Assembly (NCBI GenBank): GCA_022059125.1
Contig: JAEUWY010000023.1
Coordinates: 558,001-622,000, forward strand
DNA from: Corynespora cassiicola
Lineage: Eukaryota; Ascomycota; Dothideomycetes; Pleosporales; Corynesporascaceae
Direction: 5' to 3'
DNA length: 64,000 nucleotides
The translations under genes and the position numbers were made by a program. This document shows positions 34,442 to 45,384 of the stretch, in pieces; positions within the stretch are counted from its first letter, which is position 1, and each line of letters opens with the position of its first letter. The notes under the pieces are model-generated. The model saw only the letters and a program-made list of their open reading frames with translations, was not told the DNA's origin and did no database searches.

Positions 34442-35669
34442 CTATGGCACAAAGGCACAGTTTCCTTCCTCAGAAAGCTTGTCTGCAGCGTCAAAGGCTG
34501 CCTCCCAGTCTTCCAACGCAAACTCCTTGATACAATGGCTTCGATGCATCTTCCACCCATTCTCCTCCTTGTATAGCCTGACTAGCCCATTCTCCACAAG
34601 TTTGATCAAATTTTGCACATCCTGGCGTTCATACATCAACCTCCCCTTAATAGTGATGTCCTTGAGCATGATCGAAATGTGGGACAGAGCCACATCACCA
34701 AGAAGACCTCCCATCAGACAAACTCTTCCTCCATTTTTCAATGCCTGGACTGCAGCGTTCATGTGAGCGGAGCCTTGTGCCATCGGCGGTGAAATGTCGA
34801 ACAATGCGTCAATTTCTCCCTCGCCTTTTGCTTCGTTCAAGGTCTCCAGATCTTTCTCCAGAATTCCTGTTAATGGAGCTGTGACTATTCTGTCCCTCTT
34901 ATCGCTCGGCTCCAATCTCTTGATCTTATCCAACAGGGAAGTGTTTCTCCCCATAGCGATGACCTTGCCAGCCCCAAGTTCAAGGCACAGGTGAAGGGCA
35001 GCAGAACCAAACGCGCCGGTCGCTGGAGCCACAATCACGGTTTCTCCAGGCCTGATGTTAATGCATAGAGGGCTCAAACCCCCATAGGGCCCCACCATTC
35101 TATTGATGTACAGCAGATCCGCAAGCTTATAGCCGAATCCGCCCTTGGTCGGGAGAGCCGAGTAGTTTGCCTTCATCCAGACGATAAACACTTTCTACCG
35201 GGGACAGAACGTACTCGGCGTGTGTGCCATCTTTGAACCCAGCATTGGACATCAGCTTGTAGCCAGCGGGTGTGACACCAGCACTGACACTCTTCAGGTA
35301 GAGGTCGCGTGTGACGCCAGCATTGACCCCCTGCAGGTACTAGACACGGTCCGATTCCCGGCCCCGGATGCATAGGTCCACAAAGCACAGATCCCCGACC
35401 TTGAGGTCGATGATGTCTTGGCCGACCTCGGCTACACGTCCGATGGCTGAGGAGCCTGTGGTGATGGGCACAGGATACTGGTACTGGCGTTCTCCGTTGA
35501 ATATCTGCTTCGAATAGCTGCTGAGATCGGCGGCCAGGACGCGCAAAAGGACGGAAGATGGAATTACGGTTGGAACGGCGATGTTCTGCACCGTGAGTGG
35601 TTGGTAGCGTTCATCCTGTCGAAGAGCACGGTGGGTTGCCGGAAGAGCTTTTGTTTGTTGCTGTGCCAT
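34442..35669 (-). pseudogene. decayed zinc-type alcohol dehydrogenase (MDR family)
   Basis: The remains cover a full-length medium-chain dehydrogenase. The N-terminal part (from MAQQQTKALP, 35669) has the catalytic-domain pattern with VGDLCFVDLCIRGR. The C-terminal part has the cofactor-binding VAPATGAFGSAALHLC and the tail ending FDAADKLSEEGN. The frame is broken twice: a TAG stop at 35342-35340 just after the RGRESD segment, and a one-base frame change near 35141-35147, where a run GGGC replaces the expected GGC. Between them a 39-base stretch is duplicated in frame (GTCAATGCTGG at 35327 and again, as GTCAGTGCTGG, at 35288). No plausible intron removes the stop (the only local GT...AG is 17 bases). 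The C-to-T nature of the stop (CAG or similar to TAG) is compatible with repeat-induced point mutation but not proof. It borders AT-rich, gene-poor DNA. Confidence 0.8.
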
Positions 35670-38209
35670 TTTGGAACCTGAATGTATGAATTGCTTCAGG
35701 GATGATTCCGGAGAATAGAACCTGTAAGATTTTTGCACTCTCTCCTTAGGTTCAACCCAGGCCATTTATGTGGCCTAATGGTACCCCGGTCGTTGTAACA
35801 TCCGAAAGCTCCTAGATTCACTACTGCTGAATATGTGCAGAAATCATACATTTGATACTAAAAGATTAACCGACATGGAACACGTCGAGTGCACATCACG
35901 ATGCATCAACAAGGTTTAGAACTAGCTTCCAGTGAGAATGATCAAAGTGATTGGAATTAGTCAGAGATGAATAGGGCGTTCAGAATTAGCAGGGGCAACT
36001 AGGGCGTTCGGATTTAGCAGGAGTGACTACGGTGTTCGGATTTAGCAGCGGGCACCTAGGGTGACACTATTATGAGTCATGAAGATTGACAGAATAAACT
36101 GTACCATACTGCATACTCTAGTAGTTGGGTAATTACTTCCCGCTAAGATTTTGCGGGAGTTAGGTGATAATATCTTGACCAGACTCGGAGTGTGAAGGGG
36201 GATTTATCAATCGCAGAAGCAGACAGCAGGCATCTTTTACTGAAAAACCAAACTTTATTGATTTATTTCTAGTGGTTAAAGCAATTCTTTTTCAATGTTG
36301 CAAGTGATTCTAGTTACTAGTCTCTACAAAGCTTGCTGTTATATCAACATGGCACAGCTGGACCGGTTGCGAGTATAAATCTGTGAATAAAGCTAGATTC
36401 TACCATTGCAAATTTGTTTTGATTATAAATCAGTTTATAAGCGATTATATGCTTGTAAAGATCAGAATCTTTATTCTATAATAGTATGTAGCATCGAGTG
36501 AAAAGACTGGTCCTCGTATGCTTCTTCAAACCCTTAGACATCTGCCTGGAAACCGCGGAACAGGTACTTTCAGACTCGCAACCTCCATTAATTGGAAAAC
36601 TGTCATTCCAAATCGAGCACTTTTCGTCCGAGTATCTTTTTTGAAGATATTCAATTGCAAAAGTAACCTGGTTTCGGACGAAATGACAAACGAGCACTTG
36701 CCGATCCACCCTTTTCAGTAGCAAACGCAGGAACTATGAAATTGGCATATCATAACAGCAATAAATAAATAAAGTTTCATTTTCATTGGATTAGAGGTAT
36801 TTTCTCCCTTGGTGACTGCAGTGTCCGACGCCTCGAATATGGTCCTACTACAATCGATAAACTGGCGTATGCGAACAATCAGGCCCACTTATACTTTACA
36901 ATAGAAAACAGAGGTAGCATAGATCGAACCAGCTGAATGCCGAACAGTTTAATTGGCAGAGAGAGCCGATCGAGCACGCTAAGGAAATGTTGCCGTAAAA
37001 ATGCAGTAGCAACATCTCAATAGAGTTGGCTGAGATAACCCAGATAGATCGCTTCGTGTAGAATATTTATTATCGTCCAGTCAAAATCACGAATGATTTG
37101 AAATCCTTCTAGATTTTGTAATCTTTTTAATATCAGCGTTTTCATGATAGGCATCTCAAATAATGTTGCTTCAATGAAATACATTCCAACGATCCCTAGT
37201 AGACAGCCATTCTCTCAACTAGTATGTGATTGAAGTAGCAACGAGATTCGTTGGAAACAAATTAAATCACTACAAATCTATTAGCACAGATTTGATTCAT
37301 TATCATGTTAACATATGCTATGGTTATTGAAAGATTGTAGCAAACCAATACCGCAAAGACAAGATAGGCGTGGATTTCAAGGCCCCGACCAACGATTACC
37401 TGTGTCTATACTGTTAACTCTGCGATAGAAAGGAAAGTATCAAATATATATTTATTGAAACAAAAGACTGTTATTCACCCATGAGAGGCATTTATCTCAA
37501 TGATTTTGACATTTTTCAAATTCGGGTACCTTATGTGACTTATGGTAAGGCCTAAGATTGCGTTAAGGTTCTAAAAAATCTGTAATAGGCTGGCGCAAAG
37601 CCTGATCCTGGTTCTTGAAGTTCAAGTGGTAGACTGCGCTACTATTTGAGGCAGTGTCTCGCGTATGGTTAGGTCTTACCGTTGCGGAGACCGTAAGGAT
37701 AAGCGGGTCAATATGTGGCACAGCAAAGGACTATCAGAGCCCGAAAGGTTTCCTCGATATTAGGCAGAAATGGAGGCGGCCCAGCATCTTCGTTTACACT
37801 CGATATGGTTGGCTAGGTGTCACAAATATATTTGAAGTCGACTAACCCAATGGTACATGTGGCGAGGGCTGAGTTCCAAAGTTTCCCAGGCTATGAACGA
37901 ATAAAACTCACCCAGCCAAGCTTCCGCTTGAGAGGCGAAGCCGTGCCTTTACTTATTCGGTCAATTCCATCGTCTTTATCGCTGACTTTTTCTTTCTCGC
38001 AATCAGCTATCTCTGCTCCTCATCGACTTCTCACCCACTTGGTGCACGAGCCAAGTCTTGGCAAGCAAGCGCCATATAGTTCACTCTTAGCTCGCTCTTA
38101 GAGAGATCACTTCTACAATTGTCTCCCTATACCCTTCTATTCTGAACAGAGTCTCCTGTATCATTCCACCCTTGCTGAACTTTTTGGGAAACAAAACTCC
38201 ATCTCAACC
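35670..38209. other. 2.5 kb AT-rich gene-less region
   Basis: Strongly AT-rich sequence dense in stop codons in all frames, between a pseudogene and the EthD-domain gene. Apart from the 28-base tandem repeat (separate entry) I recognise no element. The composition would suit old, mutated repetitive DNA, but no transposon remnant is legible. The last 200 bases hold the EthD gene's pyrimidine-rich promoter and leader. Confidence 0.55.
35972..36055. repeat. tandem repeat, 3 copies of 28 bases
   Basis: Three consecutive units start at 35972, 36000 and 36028 with the pattern TAGGGCGTTCRGAWTTAGCA plus eight more bases. The units differ at a few positions. Noncoding and without known function. Confidence 0.8.
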
Positions 38210-38608
38210 ATGCCTTACACCATCGTCTCCTTCGAGACCCGCAAGCCGGATCTCTCACCTGCCGAATTCGAAGACTACTACGACAATGTTCATGCCAAAG
38301 TGATCAAAGAGGCAATGGGATCATCCTTCCCCAAGTCTCACGCACGCTACTACCTCAAGCGACAATCCGACGACCCGAACAACGCCAACAACACTCTTCC
38401 GCTTGTCTTTATTGGATCCGTTGAGAACATTGACTATGATGCCATCGTCATCATGACCTTTGAGGACCAGCAGCATCTTCTTGGCTTCCAAGCCAAGTAT
38501 GGAGAGCCTGAGATTGGTGCCAAGATTGGTGCCAGTGCCGACAAGTTCATCATCCAGTCAAAGCTGACGGTCATGGGTCTAGAAGATCCCCATATCACTT
38601 TGAGCTAG
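38210..38608 (+). CDS. EthD-domain protein
   Basis: A single exon of 132 residues, the normal size for a one-domain EthD protein of the dimeric alpha-beta barrel fold. The start MPYTIVSFETRKPDLSP followed by EFEDYYDNVHAKVI and SFPKSHARYYLKR is the pattern of fungal EthD-domain proteins, with VMTFED-type and GASADKFI-type segments in the second half. Bacterial EthD is needed for ether-degrading P450 activity; fungal members are often found in aromatic polyketide clusters as dehydratases, decarboxylases or cyclases. No partner polyketide synthase is in the window. The nearest genes are a serine hydrolase (39.2 kb, same strand) and a broken dehydrogenase (34.4-35.7 kb), so it may belong to the remnant of a metabolite cluster; this is inference. 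Confidence 0.88.
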   Translation: MPYTIVSFETRKPDLSPAEFEDYYDNVHAKVIKEAMGSSFPKSHARYYLKRQSDDPNNANNTLPLVFIGSVENIDYDAIVIMTFEDQQHLLGFQAKYGEPEIGAKIGASADKFIIQSKLTVMGLEDPHITLS

Positions 38609-39220
38609 GCGGAATTTTAGCAATGGGGCCTAGCTGGAGATTATATGGTCCGGATCGAGGCCAAATACCAAAATTTGAGGCGGCAAATGCGATTGGGCGG
38701 AGCTAATACAGTTTTACCCAGGGTGCAATAGATGCAGCTACCAATACTATTCTGATGGCATCAAAAAAGTCCGACCAGAATTGGATTGAGAATTTTTGTG
38801 ACACATTAATTGTTCCAGTCGTGGGTGTACGCTCATTCGACCTGTTTCGGAGGGCATCTGGGCAGGCGATCTAGCATCAGTCGACCGCCAGATGCAGTAG
38901 TCGACATCCACATTAGTTTATTCACGATCACCATGGCTAATTCCATCTCCATCTCTAGTCAACTTCTATCTCGGACCGAGATGGTCATCCGGGGAAACGA
39001 TGGATACTTCTATTCGTGGATCTCTGTGGGGGCGTGTAAGGCTTATGTCACGTGATTGTCGCATTGACGTACGCCTGGACACCTACCTACGTACTTAAGC
39101 ATCTCCAGGCTCCAAGATTCTCGTTTATTTTTCAAAATATACGAACTAGATCAGGAGCTTGACATGTGAGTTTCCAATTGTTGGGGTGGGCTCAATACTA
39201 ATTTTGACGACAGGCAAAAC
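38609..39220. other. intergenic region and spliced leader of the serine hydrolase
   Basis: About 0.6 kb with no gene. Its end contains a likely intron (39166-39213) with donor GTGAGT, branch-like ACTAAT and acceptor ACAG, lying just before the ATG at 39221. Confidence 0.55.
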
Positions 39221-40810
39221 ATGGCGTTCCTTGAAGAAGCAGGGAAACGACTTGATGAGGCGACCGAACCCATCTTGAAAATGATGGATTTATCGGGCAT
39301 ACCTTCATTAAGCTACGCAGTCATACACCACGGGTGTACTATACGCGTCCAGCACCTGGGTTACCGAGATGTCGAAGCTCAAATAAAATCCGACAATGAC
39401 ACACGTTACAACATAAACTCAATGACAAAGGCACTTTTATCCTCTCTTGTGAGCATGGAAGTATCCAGAGGCACCCTCGAATGGTCTACTCTTGTCAAAG
39501 ACCTACTGCCTGACTTCAAATCGAGCAGCCCTATAGTCACTGATCACAGTACCATCAACGACTTGCTTTCGCACACCATGGGCATCGGCGATCGCTTGCA
39601 ATCATGGTATGGCAGTCACAACACCCACTTACTCGATCGAGCCCAAGCATTGCCCTCATTTGCAACCATGAAGCCTGTCGCACCATTCCGCTCGTCTTTC
39701 ACATACAACAATTGGGGATATGATTTCGCTGGCCAAATCCTTGAGAAGATTAATGGCAAGAAGCTGTCAGAAATATTCCACGAAAGAATCTTTGGGCCAC
39801 TCAACATGACCAGGACAAGCACATCGTGGAATGACACTGACGACGACAACATCACAAAATCTTACACGATTCTGGATGACCAGTCGGTTTTTGAGGTGGA
39901 GCGCCAGCAATTCGAGAGTGGACAAATCATGGAGGCTGCAGGAGGCGTGAAAAGCTCGATGAACGATCTGATTAAACTGTATGGCGAGATGCTCAGAGGC
40001 ATATCCAACAGCTTCGATGACAACAATACCAAGCAACCTGCAAGCATCTTTGACGACTGTGCTGATATCTTCAGCGCCCACAACCCACTACCAGGGTTGT
40101 CGCTACGCGAGCAGAGTTACGGGGCCGGATGGTTCCGGGCCCAGCTTCCGGGATCCTTGGGGCGCTTTTCCGGAAATGGAAAACAGCCCATAGTTGGCCA
40201 AGGTGTGGAGTCTCAACTTGTCATTTATCATCTTGGTGGCATCTCGGGGAGTACGACGGCCGTGTATCTACTCCCTGAAACGCAGTCTGCCGTCATTGCC
40301 TTGCAAAACTCCAAGGGCCCTATGGATATCGCTGACTATGGGTCTGAATTGTTGATTGAGCGATTGCTCAATGTTCCAACCGCAGTCGACTTTGTGGAAT
40401 TGGCGAGAGAGGTGGTTGCGAGAGAACTGAATTCTATGAATGAAGTCAAGACAAAGCTAGATCATGAGAAGATACTGGGGACAAGACCGAAACCATTGTC
40501 GGCCTATACGGGCCGGTATTGGAACGATATCCACACCTGGTGTATCGACGTTTCCGTCGTCGATGATCACTTGGTCATGTCGCTCCAGGGAAAGCTATCC
40601 GAAACCTTTAGCCTTGAACACTACCATCATGATACATTCTCTTGGTGGATGTCTTGGAATGACATCATGAAAGCAGCTCGATATACGCAGCCAGCACCGT
40701 CATTCTGGCTCATTGATTTCGAAAGCGATCATGGTGGCCTTGTAAACAAGCTTTGTTGGGCCTGGGACTCGGGTAACCCGAATGAAAAGCAACCATTCAT
40801 TCGTGATTAG
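39221..40810 (+). CDS. class C beta-lactamase-like serine hydrolase
   Basis: 529 residues from the ATG at 39221. The family's SxxK motif is SMTK (Ser67, Lys70), the second motif is YNN (Tyr162, Asn164 in FTYNNWGYDFAG), and a HxG-type third motif is HLG in VIYHLGGISG. These three are the catalytic set of beta-lactamase/transpeptidase-like esterases, amidases and lipocalin-fused hydrolases; the real substrate is open. A C-terminal domain (YTGRYWNDIHTWCIDV, beta-rich) resembles the accessory domain of such proteins. There is no signal peptide, so it is probably cytosolic. An alternative start exists: splicing 39166-39213 joins AT and G into a codon and would give MQN before the M used here, making the start codon itself interrupted by an intron. 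It is on the same strand as the EthD gene. Confidence 0.88.
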   Translation: MAFLEEAGKRLDEATEPILKMMDLSGIPSLSYAVIHHGCTIRVQHLGYRDVEAQIKSDNDTRYNINSMTKALLSSLVSMEVSRGTLEWSTLVKDLLPDFKSSSPIVTDHSTINDLLSHTMGIGDRLQSWYGSHNTHLLDRAQALPSFATMKPVAPFRSSFTYNNWGYDFAGQILEKINGKKLSEIFHERIFGPLNMTRTSTSWNDTDDDNITKSYTILDDQSVFEVERQQFESGQIMEAAGGVKSSMNDLIKLYGEMLRGISNSFDDNNTKQPASIFDDCADIFSAHNPLPGLSLREQSYGAGWFRAQLPGSLGRFSGNGKQPIVGQGVESQLVIYHLGGISGSTTAVYLLPETQSAVIALQNSKGPMDIADYGSELLIERLLNVPTAVDFVELAREVVARELNSMNEVKTKLDHEKILGTRPKPLSAYTGRYWNDIHTWCIDVSVVDDHLVMSLQGKLSETFSLEHYHHDTFSWWMSWNDIMKAARYTQPAPSFWLIDFESDHGGLVNKLCWAWDSGNPNEKQPFIRD

Positions 40811-41347
40811 ATCTACTGGGGATTTAAGTAGCAAGGTAAAGCACATAGATCAATTTGTTATACCGCAGTAAATGAATCTTGCCATTTCTTCTTGCATGAC
40901 ATGCACTATATAGATGAGAGTACTTTCAATGAGAAATGTTCACTTCGGTAACGGTAAAACTTTTTGCAGGACCAGGTAAAGGCCTAGTTCTTGATTTAGA
41001 TTTACAATGCTGTCAAGACGATACGATTACTGCTTAGCGTTATGTTATATTCGTACTGTCGAGCAGCATCTGTCATCCCTTGGAATTTTTTTTTGGAATT
41101 TCAAGCCCTTTTATGGACCAGTTGATGATCAGCTGTATTCTATTTAGGTCCTATATCATTGATCCGGCTGGTAGTTTACAACTATTGACCCTGGTACAAA
41201 TGCCCCGGAGAGAAATTCGAACAAGTAGTGACTCAATACCTGTCTATCACGACAACCTTTCCTTCTGAGACCCAAAAAACCCGCAGTGTGGTAAGAAGAG
41301 TAGATTCCTCCCAGACCTCTGGCTGTTCTCCTCGCTCTTGACCGTCC
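40811..41347. other. convergent intergenic region
   Basis: 537 AT-rich bases between two gene 3' ends pointing at each other. No gene or repeat is seen; terminator and polyadenylation signals are expected but not individually identifiable. Confidence 0.5.
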
Positions 41348-44259
41348 TTACCACTTACTCTTCTCTAGAGCCCAACTTGGGGCTACCGTCGCTTTTCCGG
41401 GGCTAGTGGCACGCTCAGTCGGGTTGCTGTCTTTGTCCAGAGCTTTTGTGTTGTCAGGTTCTGAATCCTTGTCCTTTGGATTATCCGGCTTTGGCTCTTT
41501 TTGGGTTGAATCCGTTGGTTTTTGCTCGTCCGACTTCCTAGCTTCCGCGCCATCGCTGTTCTCCGTTGCCTTCTCCTCATCCTGAGACCCACCATTGCGA
41601 TTCACATCCTTTGCTCCATCCATCTCCCCCGACTTACGCGCCCCACCCAAGGCCGCTCGATAATGCCTCTCATAAATTTGAGAAAGATCCTTCTGAAGGT
41701 TCAGTTTCAAATCTTCCACCACCTTTTCAACATCTGCCTGTATCATATCGTACATCTCCGACGGTCCAGCTTGGTCTCCAGGGTCGGTGGCCTTGATATG
41801 TTTGAGGTTCTTAAGAGCAGCGATCCTTGCGGGCAATCGTTCCTCTTCGGGGGTTTGGTTTGAGGGTGTAACTTCATCGGCCGATTCGGGCACAGGAGGA
41901 CCTTGAGTCGAAGTTGAAAAGGCGAGAAGTGTAGGGTTTTGAGACGTGGCGGGCTTGTCGGGCTGCATGCTGGATCCTCGAGAACTTGATGAAGAAGAAG
42001 AAGGCGTCGGAACTTTGTTTGGAGGGATCTTGCTGAAATCAACCCCCTTATTGAACATAGAGATTACAGGAGGGGGATTGAAAGCGAAATCAGATGGACT
42101 GAAACGAGGTGCGGAAATTGTATGTCCAGAAGAAGGCGTTGGAACTTTGTTTGGAGGGATCTTGCTGAAATCAACCCCCTTATTGAACATAGAGATTACA
42201 GGAGGGGGATTGAAAGCGAAATCAGATGGACTGAAACGAGGTGCGGAAATTGTATGTCCAGAAGAAGGCGTTGGAACTTTGTTTGGAGGGATCTTGCTGA
42301 AATCAACCCCCTTATTGAACATAGAGATTACAGGAGGGGGATTGAAAGCGAAATCAGATGGACTGAAACGAGGTGCGGAAATTGTATGTCCAGAAGAAGG
42401 CTGTGGACTAGCTGCAGGGTTTGTCGGTAGACTTTTGGATACAGACGCAGGAACAGCTTTGCTTGCCGAAGATGGAGATTTCGTTGAGTCATTGGGTTGC
42501 GGACTCTTGGGGCGAAGCAGAAGAACGTTACAATCTGAGGGACTTTTAATTCTTCCCGAGGTATCTACCTGTAGATCATCATGGGAACAATGAGAATCGT
42601 CAGGGATACTATCTTGTGGCGTTGTCTGAAGAGTCCCGAATACATCTCCCTTCGTCATATTCTTTGTGGATGCTGTTTTACGACCACTCGGCGAGAAGGC
42701 ACTGGCAGATTGACCAAGCGAAGATGGCAAGCTCGTTGAGTTGGCGGTTGGAAGACAGCTGAATATCGACGATGTCGGGTTCGGGATTGGTATCGTTTGA
42801 GGAGGGATTTGGCCTGTTTTTTTGGAGGCTTGGAGAGCACAGGTCTGAATCCTAGGCTTCAGTATCCGCGAAGCCCACGTTTTCATGTTCATGATGATGG
42901 CGCGTAGCGACGCGATCCCCCAGGTCAGCTGTGCTGATGTAGACCATATGCACACCATGCGCTGCCGAGTAATGTCAATGCTAAATTTACAAAACAAGGT
43001 GTTTTTACGTCACTAACCTGACTAGGTTCGGGGAAAAAGCTGGGACTGCTCTCGTAGGCAAGCCAAACCTTGACTATAGGTCCAACACAAGTGAATACAA
43101 TAACGGGCGGGGGCTGAAATATCGCGTCCTTCCCAAGACTGTTAAACAGTTGTGTTTGTATCTGGAGGGCGGCGGCTGCGGTGTTGGCCGCCTGGCAGTA
43201 GCATATTTCATCGCTGCGGGAGGAAGTTGGGCCATCGTGGTTCATCTCGACAATAGCCCATGGAAAGCAAGGTTTTGCAGGGCCCATCAAAGGTACTTTT
43301 GAGCGCAGGTTAGTCCCCTCCTCGATAGCGGTCGTTGGTGCACAAGAGATTCCTTGTTGGACCAGCTTCTTGAGCACTTGAGGCGTAAGTGCTTGGCCTA
43401 GTTCATCTCGAGCGAATCCTTTGGTTTCACCCGGGTGTGGAGTTTGGACGATTGGGAATGCGTATGTTATCTTTGGCTTGGGCAAATTCCGACGTCCCAC
43501 GAGGACTCTATATTCAAAGGGGATGTTGAATTCATCCCAATTGAAGCTTTTGTGGCTAATATCACACATTAGTTCAGTATAAAATTTTGATTTGAGAAAA
43601 TAAAGGCACTTACATGGTCAACGCATCCAACGCAGGACTGATGAATGGTCAGCATCCGGCCAAATTATGCAAGAAACATCGAACACCGACTCTCCTCGAG
43701 TATTCAAGCAAACCAAAGGCCTAGGAAAGACCTAAACTTACATATACCCAGGCTGATCCCTCCACTCATCAAATATTGGCCTAAAAAACCACCACCAAAA
43801 ACTCTCCCAAGCCTCCCTCCCAATATCAACCTCCAGTTTCAACTTCTCCCTCGCCCTCCTCGCCTCCCTCCTCGCCTTTTCAATACCTCTCGTCGCCCTC
43901 ATCCACTCCACACTACCATTCCTCTCTCCCTCCCCGTCCGGCCAAATAAAAGCATCCCTCGGAGGAACCTGCCCCTCCTCCGGCCCAGCATCCCTCCCTC
44001 CCCATTTCTCATACTCCTCCCTCAACTCCCTTTCCCACTCCCCCGGCACAATCCTCCCAAACGCCAACAACCCCTCCCTCACCCTCTCCACCCCCTCGGG
44101 AAGCCTGAACGCCTTCACCCCACTGGGAAGCCACAACCCCTCCGCCGCACAATTCGCCCTCGAATCCGCCGGGCCTGGGTGGACGTCGGGGTGGTAAACC
44201 ATTCCGTGGCTCTTGAGGGTGGACCTCGTCATGACTTTCTTGGCTTGTTCGTTCTCCAT
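41348..44259 (-). CDS. fungal protein of unknown function with triple 44-residue repeat
   Basis: Four exons (44259-43742, 43637-43614, 43555-43018, 42961-41348; introns 104, 58 and 56 bases; the second exon is only 24 bases) encode 897 residues. The joins rebuild a continuous conserved stretch (PALDALTIHKSFNWDEFNIPF), which supports the model. Residues 1 to about 400 resemble a lineage-specific fungal family of unknown function: PWAIVEMNHDG, then ICYCQAANTAAAALQIQ, VIVFTCVGPIVKVWLAY and MVCIWSTSAQLTWGI. The PWAIVEM segment recalls the core strand of PD-(D/E)XK-like folds, but where a Lys might be expected there is Asn; I would not call a nuclease. The second half is Pro/Ser-rich and disordered with three in-frame repeat copies (42003-42398) and a Lys/Asp/Asn-rich tail. 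The first exon has a charged helix (RATRGIEKARREARRAREK). Confidence 0.75.
42003..42398 (-). repeat. in-frame tandem repeat, 3 copies of 132 bases
   Basis: Units at 42003-42134, 42135-42266 and 42267-42398. The second and third look identical and the first differs by one base (C for T in ggcgtcgg). Each encodes 44 residues containing SGHTISAPRFSPSDFAF and NPPPVISMFNKGVDFS. The near identity means very recent expansion or ongoing homogenisation. Confidence 0.95.
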
Positions 44260-44395
44260 CGCGCAATCTTTCACCAACAAAAAAAACGGAAGAAGAGGGG
44301 AAAAAAAAAGGATGAAAAGATGGTTGCGCGGCGGGGTGGGAGGAGTGTGTCGGCGGCGCAGCAAGGCTGGCTATACGTCCCAGCCGCCCTCGCCC

Positions 44396-44431
44396 AGGCA
44401 GGCAGGTAGGCAGGCAGGCAGGCAGGCAGGC
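44396..44431. repeat. GGCA tetranucleotide microsatellite
   Basis: About nine units of (GGCA), interrupted once by GGTA. Confidence 0.9.
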
Positions 44432-44707
44432 ACGTCCGCGCCTCACCCTCAAATCCAACCCCCTGGCCTGCTCCATCCTCTACACCCAGGTACGCAGCAG
44501 GGTCTCCATCCCGCCCGCGTTTCACGCGGCCGGAACGGGTTGTGCCGACGCGCCGCCCACCCATCGTCTAGCTGGCGATAGCAGACACCGGCCCCCACGG
44601 ATCCTGTGCCAAGTGCACGACAAGCCCCATGCTTCACCATGGCGGATGCGGAGAGCGGTACCGGGGCAAAAGGGTTCGGATCGAGCAGTGGTCGGTACCG
44701 CGCGAGG

Positions 44708-44746
44708 GTAACGTACGAGGACAACGTACGAGGACAACGTACGAGG
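44708..44746. repeat. 13-base tandem repeat, 3 copies
   Basis: ACAACGTACGAGG is repeated three times with a variant first unit. The GTAC core makes each unit contain a short palindrome. Noncoding. Confidence 0.85.
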
Positions 44747-45384
44747 GCTGCGGTGGCATTCTAGCACGGATGGAGAGATGGTTAGCGATGGGGTTGGGGA
44801 GGGGGGTGGGCCAATGGTGGCAGGCTGGAGGCGAGGAACGCCCAGGGGGGAGGTCGGGCCGGGGACGGTTTGGGATGTATGTGCAGCGTAGTTGCCGCCG
44901 TCGTCTAAGTATACGGCGGGTGAATGTCTCCTGATGCGTGCTTGGCTCAGAATCCTGCTCTTCCGTCTACCTTGACAAACGCAGCACGCTACAGCACAAG
45001 CCCACGCCAGTAGGACGTAACAGATACTCAAATCTCTATACCTATCTACCATAGCCTGCATCCAAGCTATTGTGCAACTATCAATCTCTGGCTCCGGCAA
45101 CATTTCCTACCAGGTAAGCATGCCAGAGCCAGAGGCAAACTAAAGGAAGAGTGTCAGCCCTCTATATGCAATGTAACCCCATCCATGCATCTCTCCTGTC
45201 GCACACTCCAGCTCCTTCCTCAATACTCTTCTCCACTCAACTTCATTCTATCCTACAAAGCCCCAAAATGGTAGCAAAAAAAGGCCTCAACTCCAACCCA
45301 ACCAACCGACCCAACCCCCGAGCCCAAATCCTCATTCTAATTCAAAAGAGGCGGAAAAAGACAACAAAAGAAAACGATGCTCTT

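Larger units (their letters stand above)
44260..45384. other. intergenic region with two microsatellites
   Basis: 1.1 kb between the start of the repeat protein gene and the stop of the calcium ATPase gene, both on the minus strand. Open frames here (up to about 190 codons) are low-complexity and unsupported. It contains a GGCA tetranucleotide run and a 13-base triple repeat (listed separately). Confidence 0.5.
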
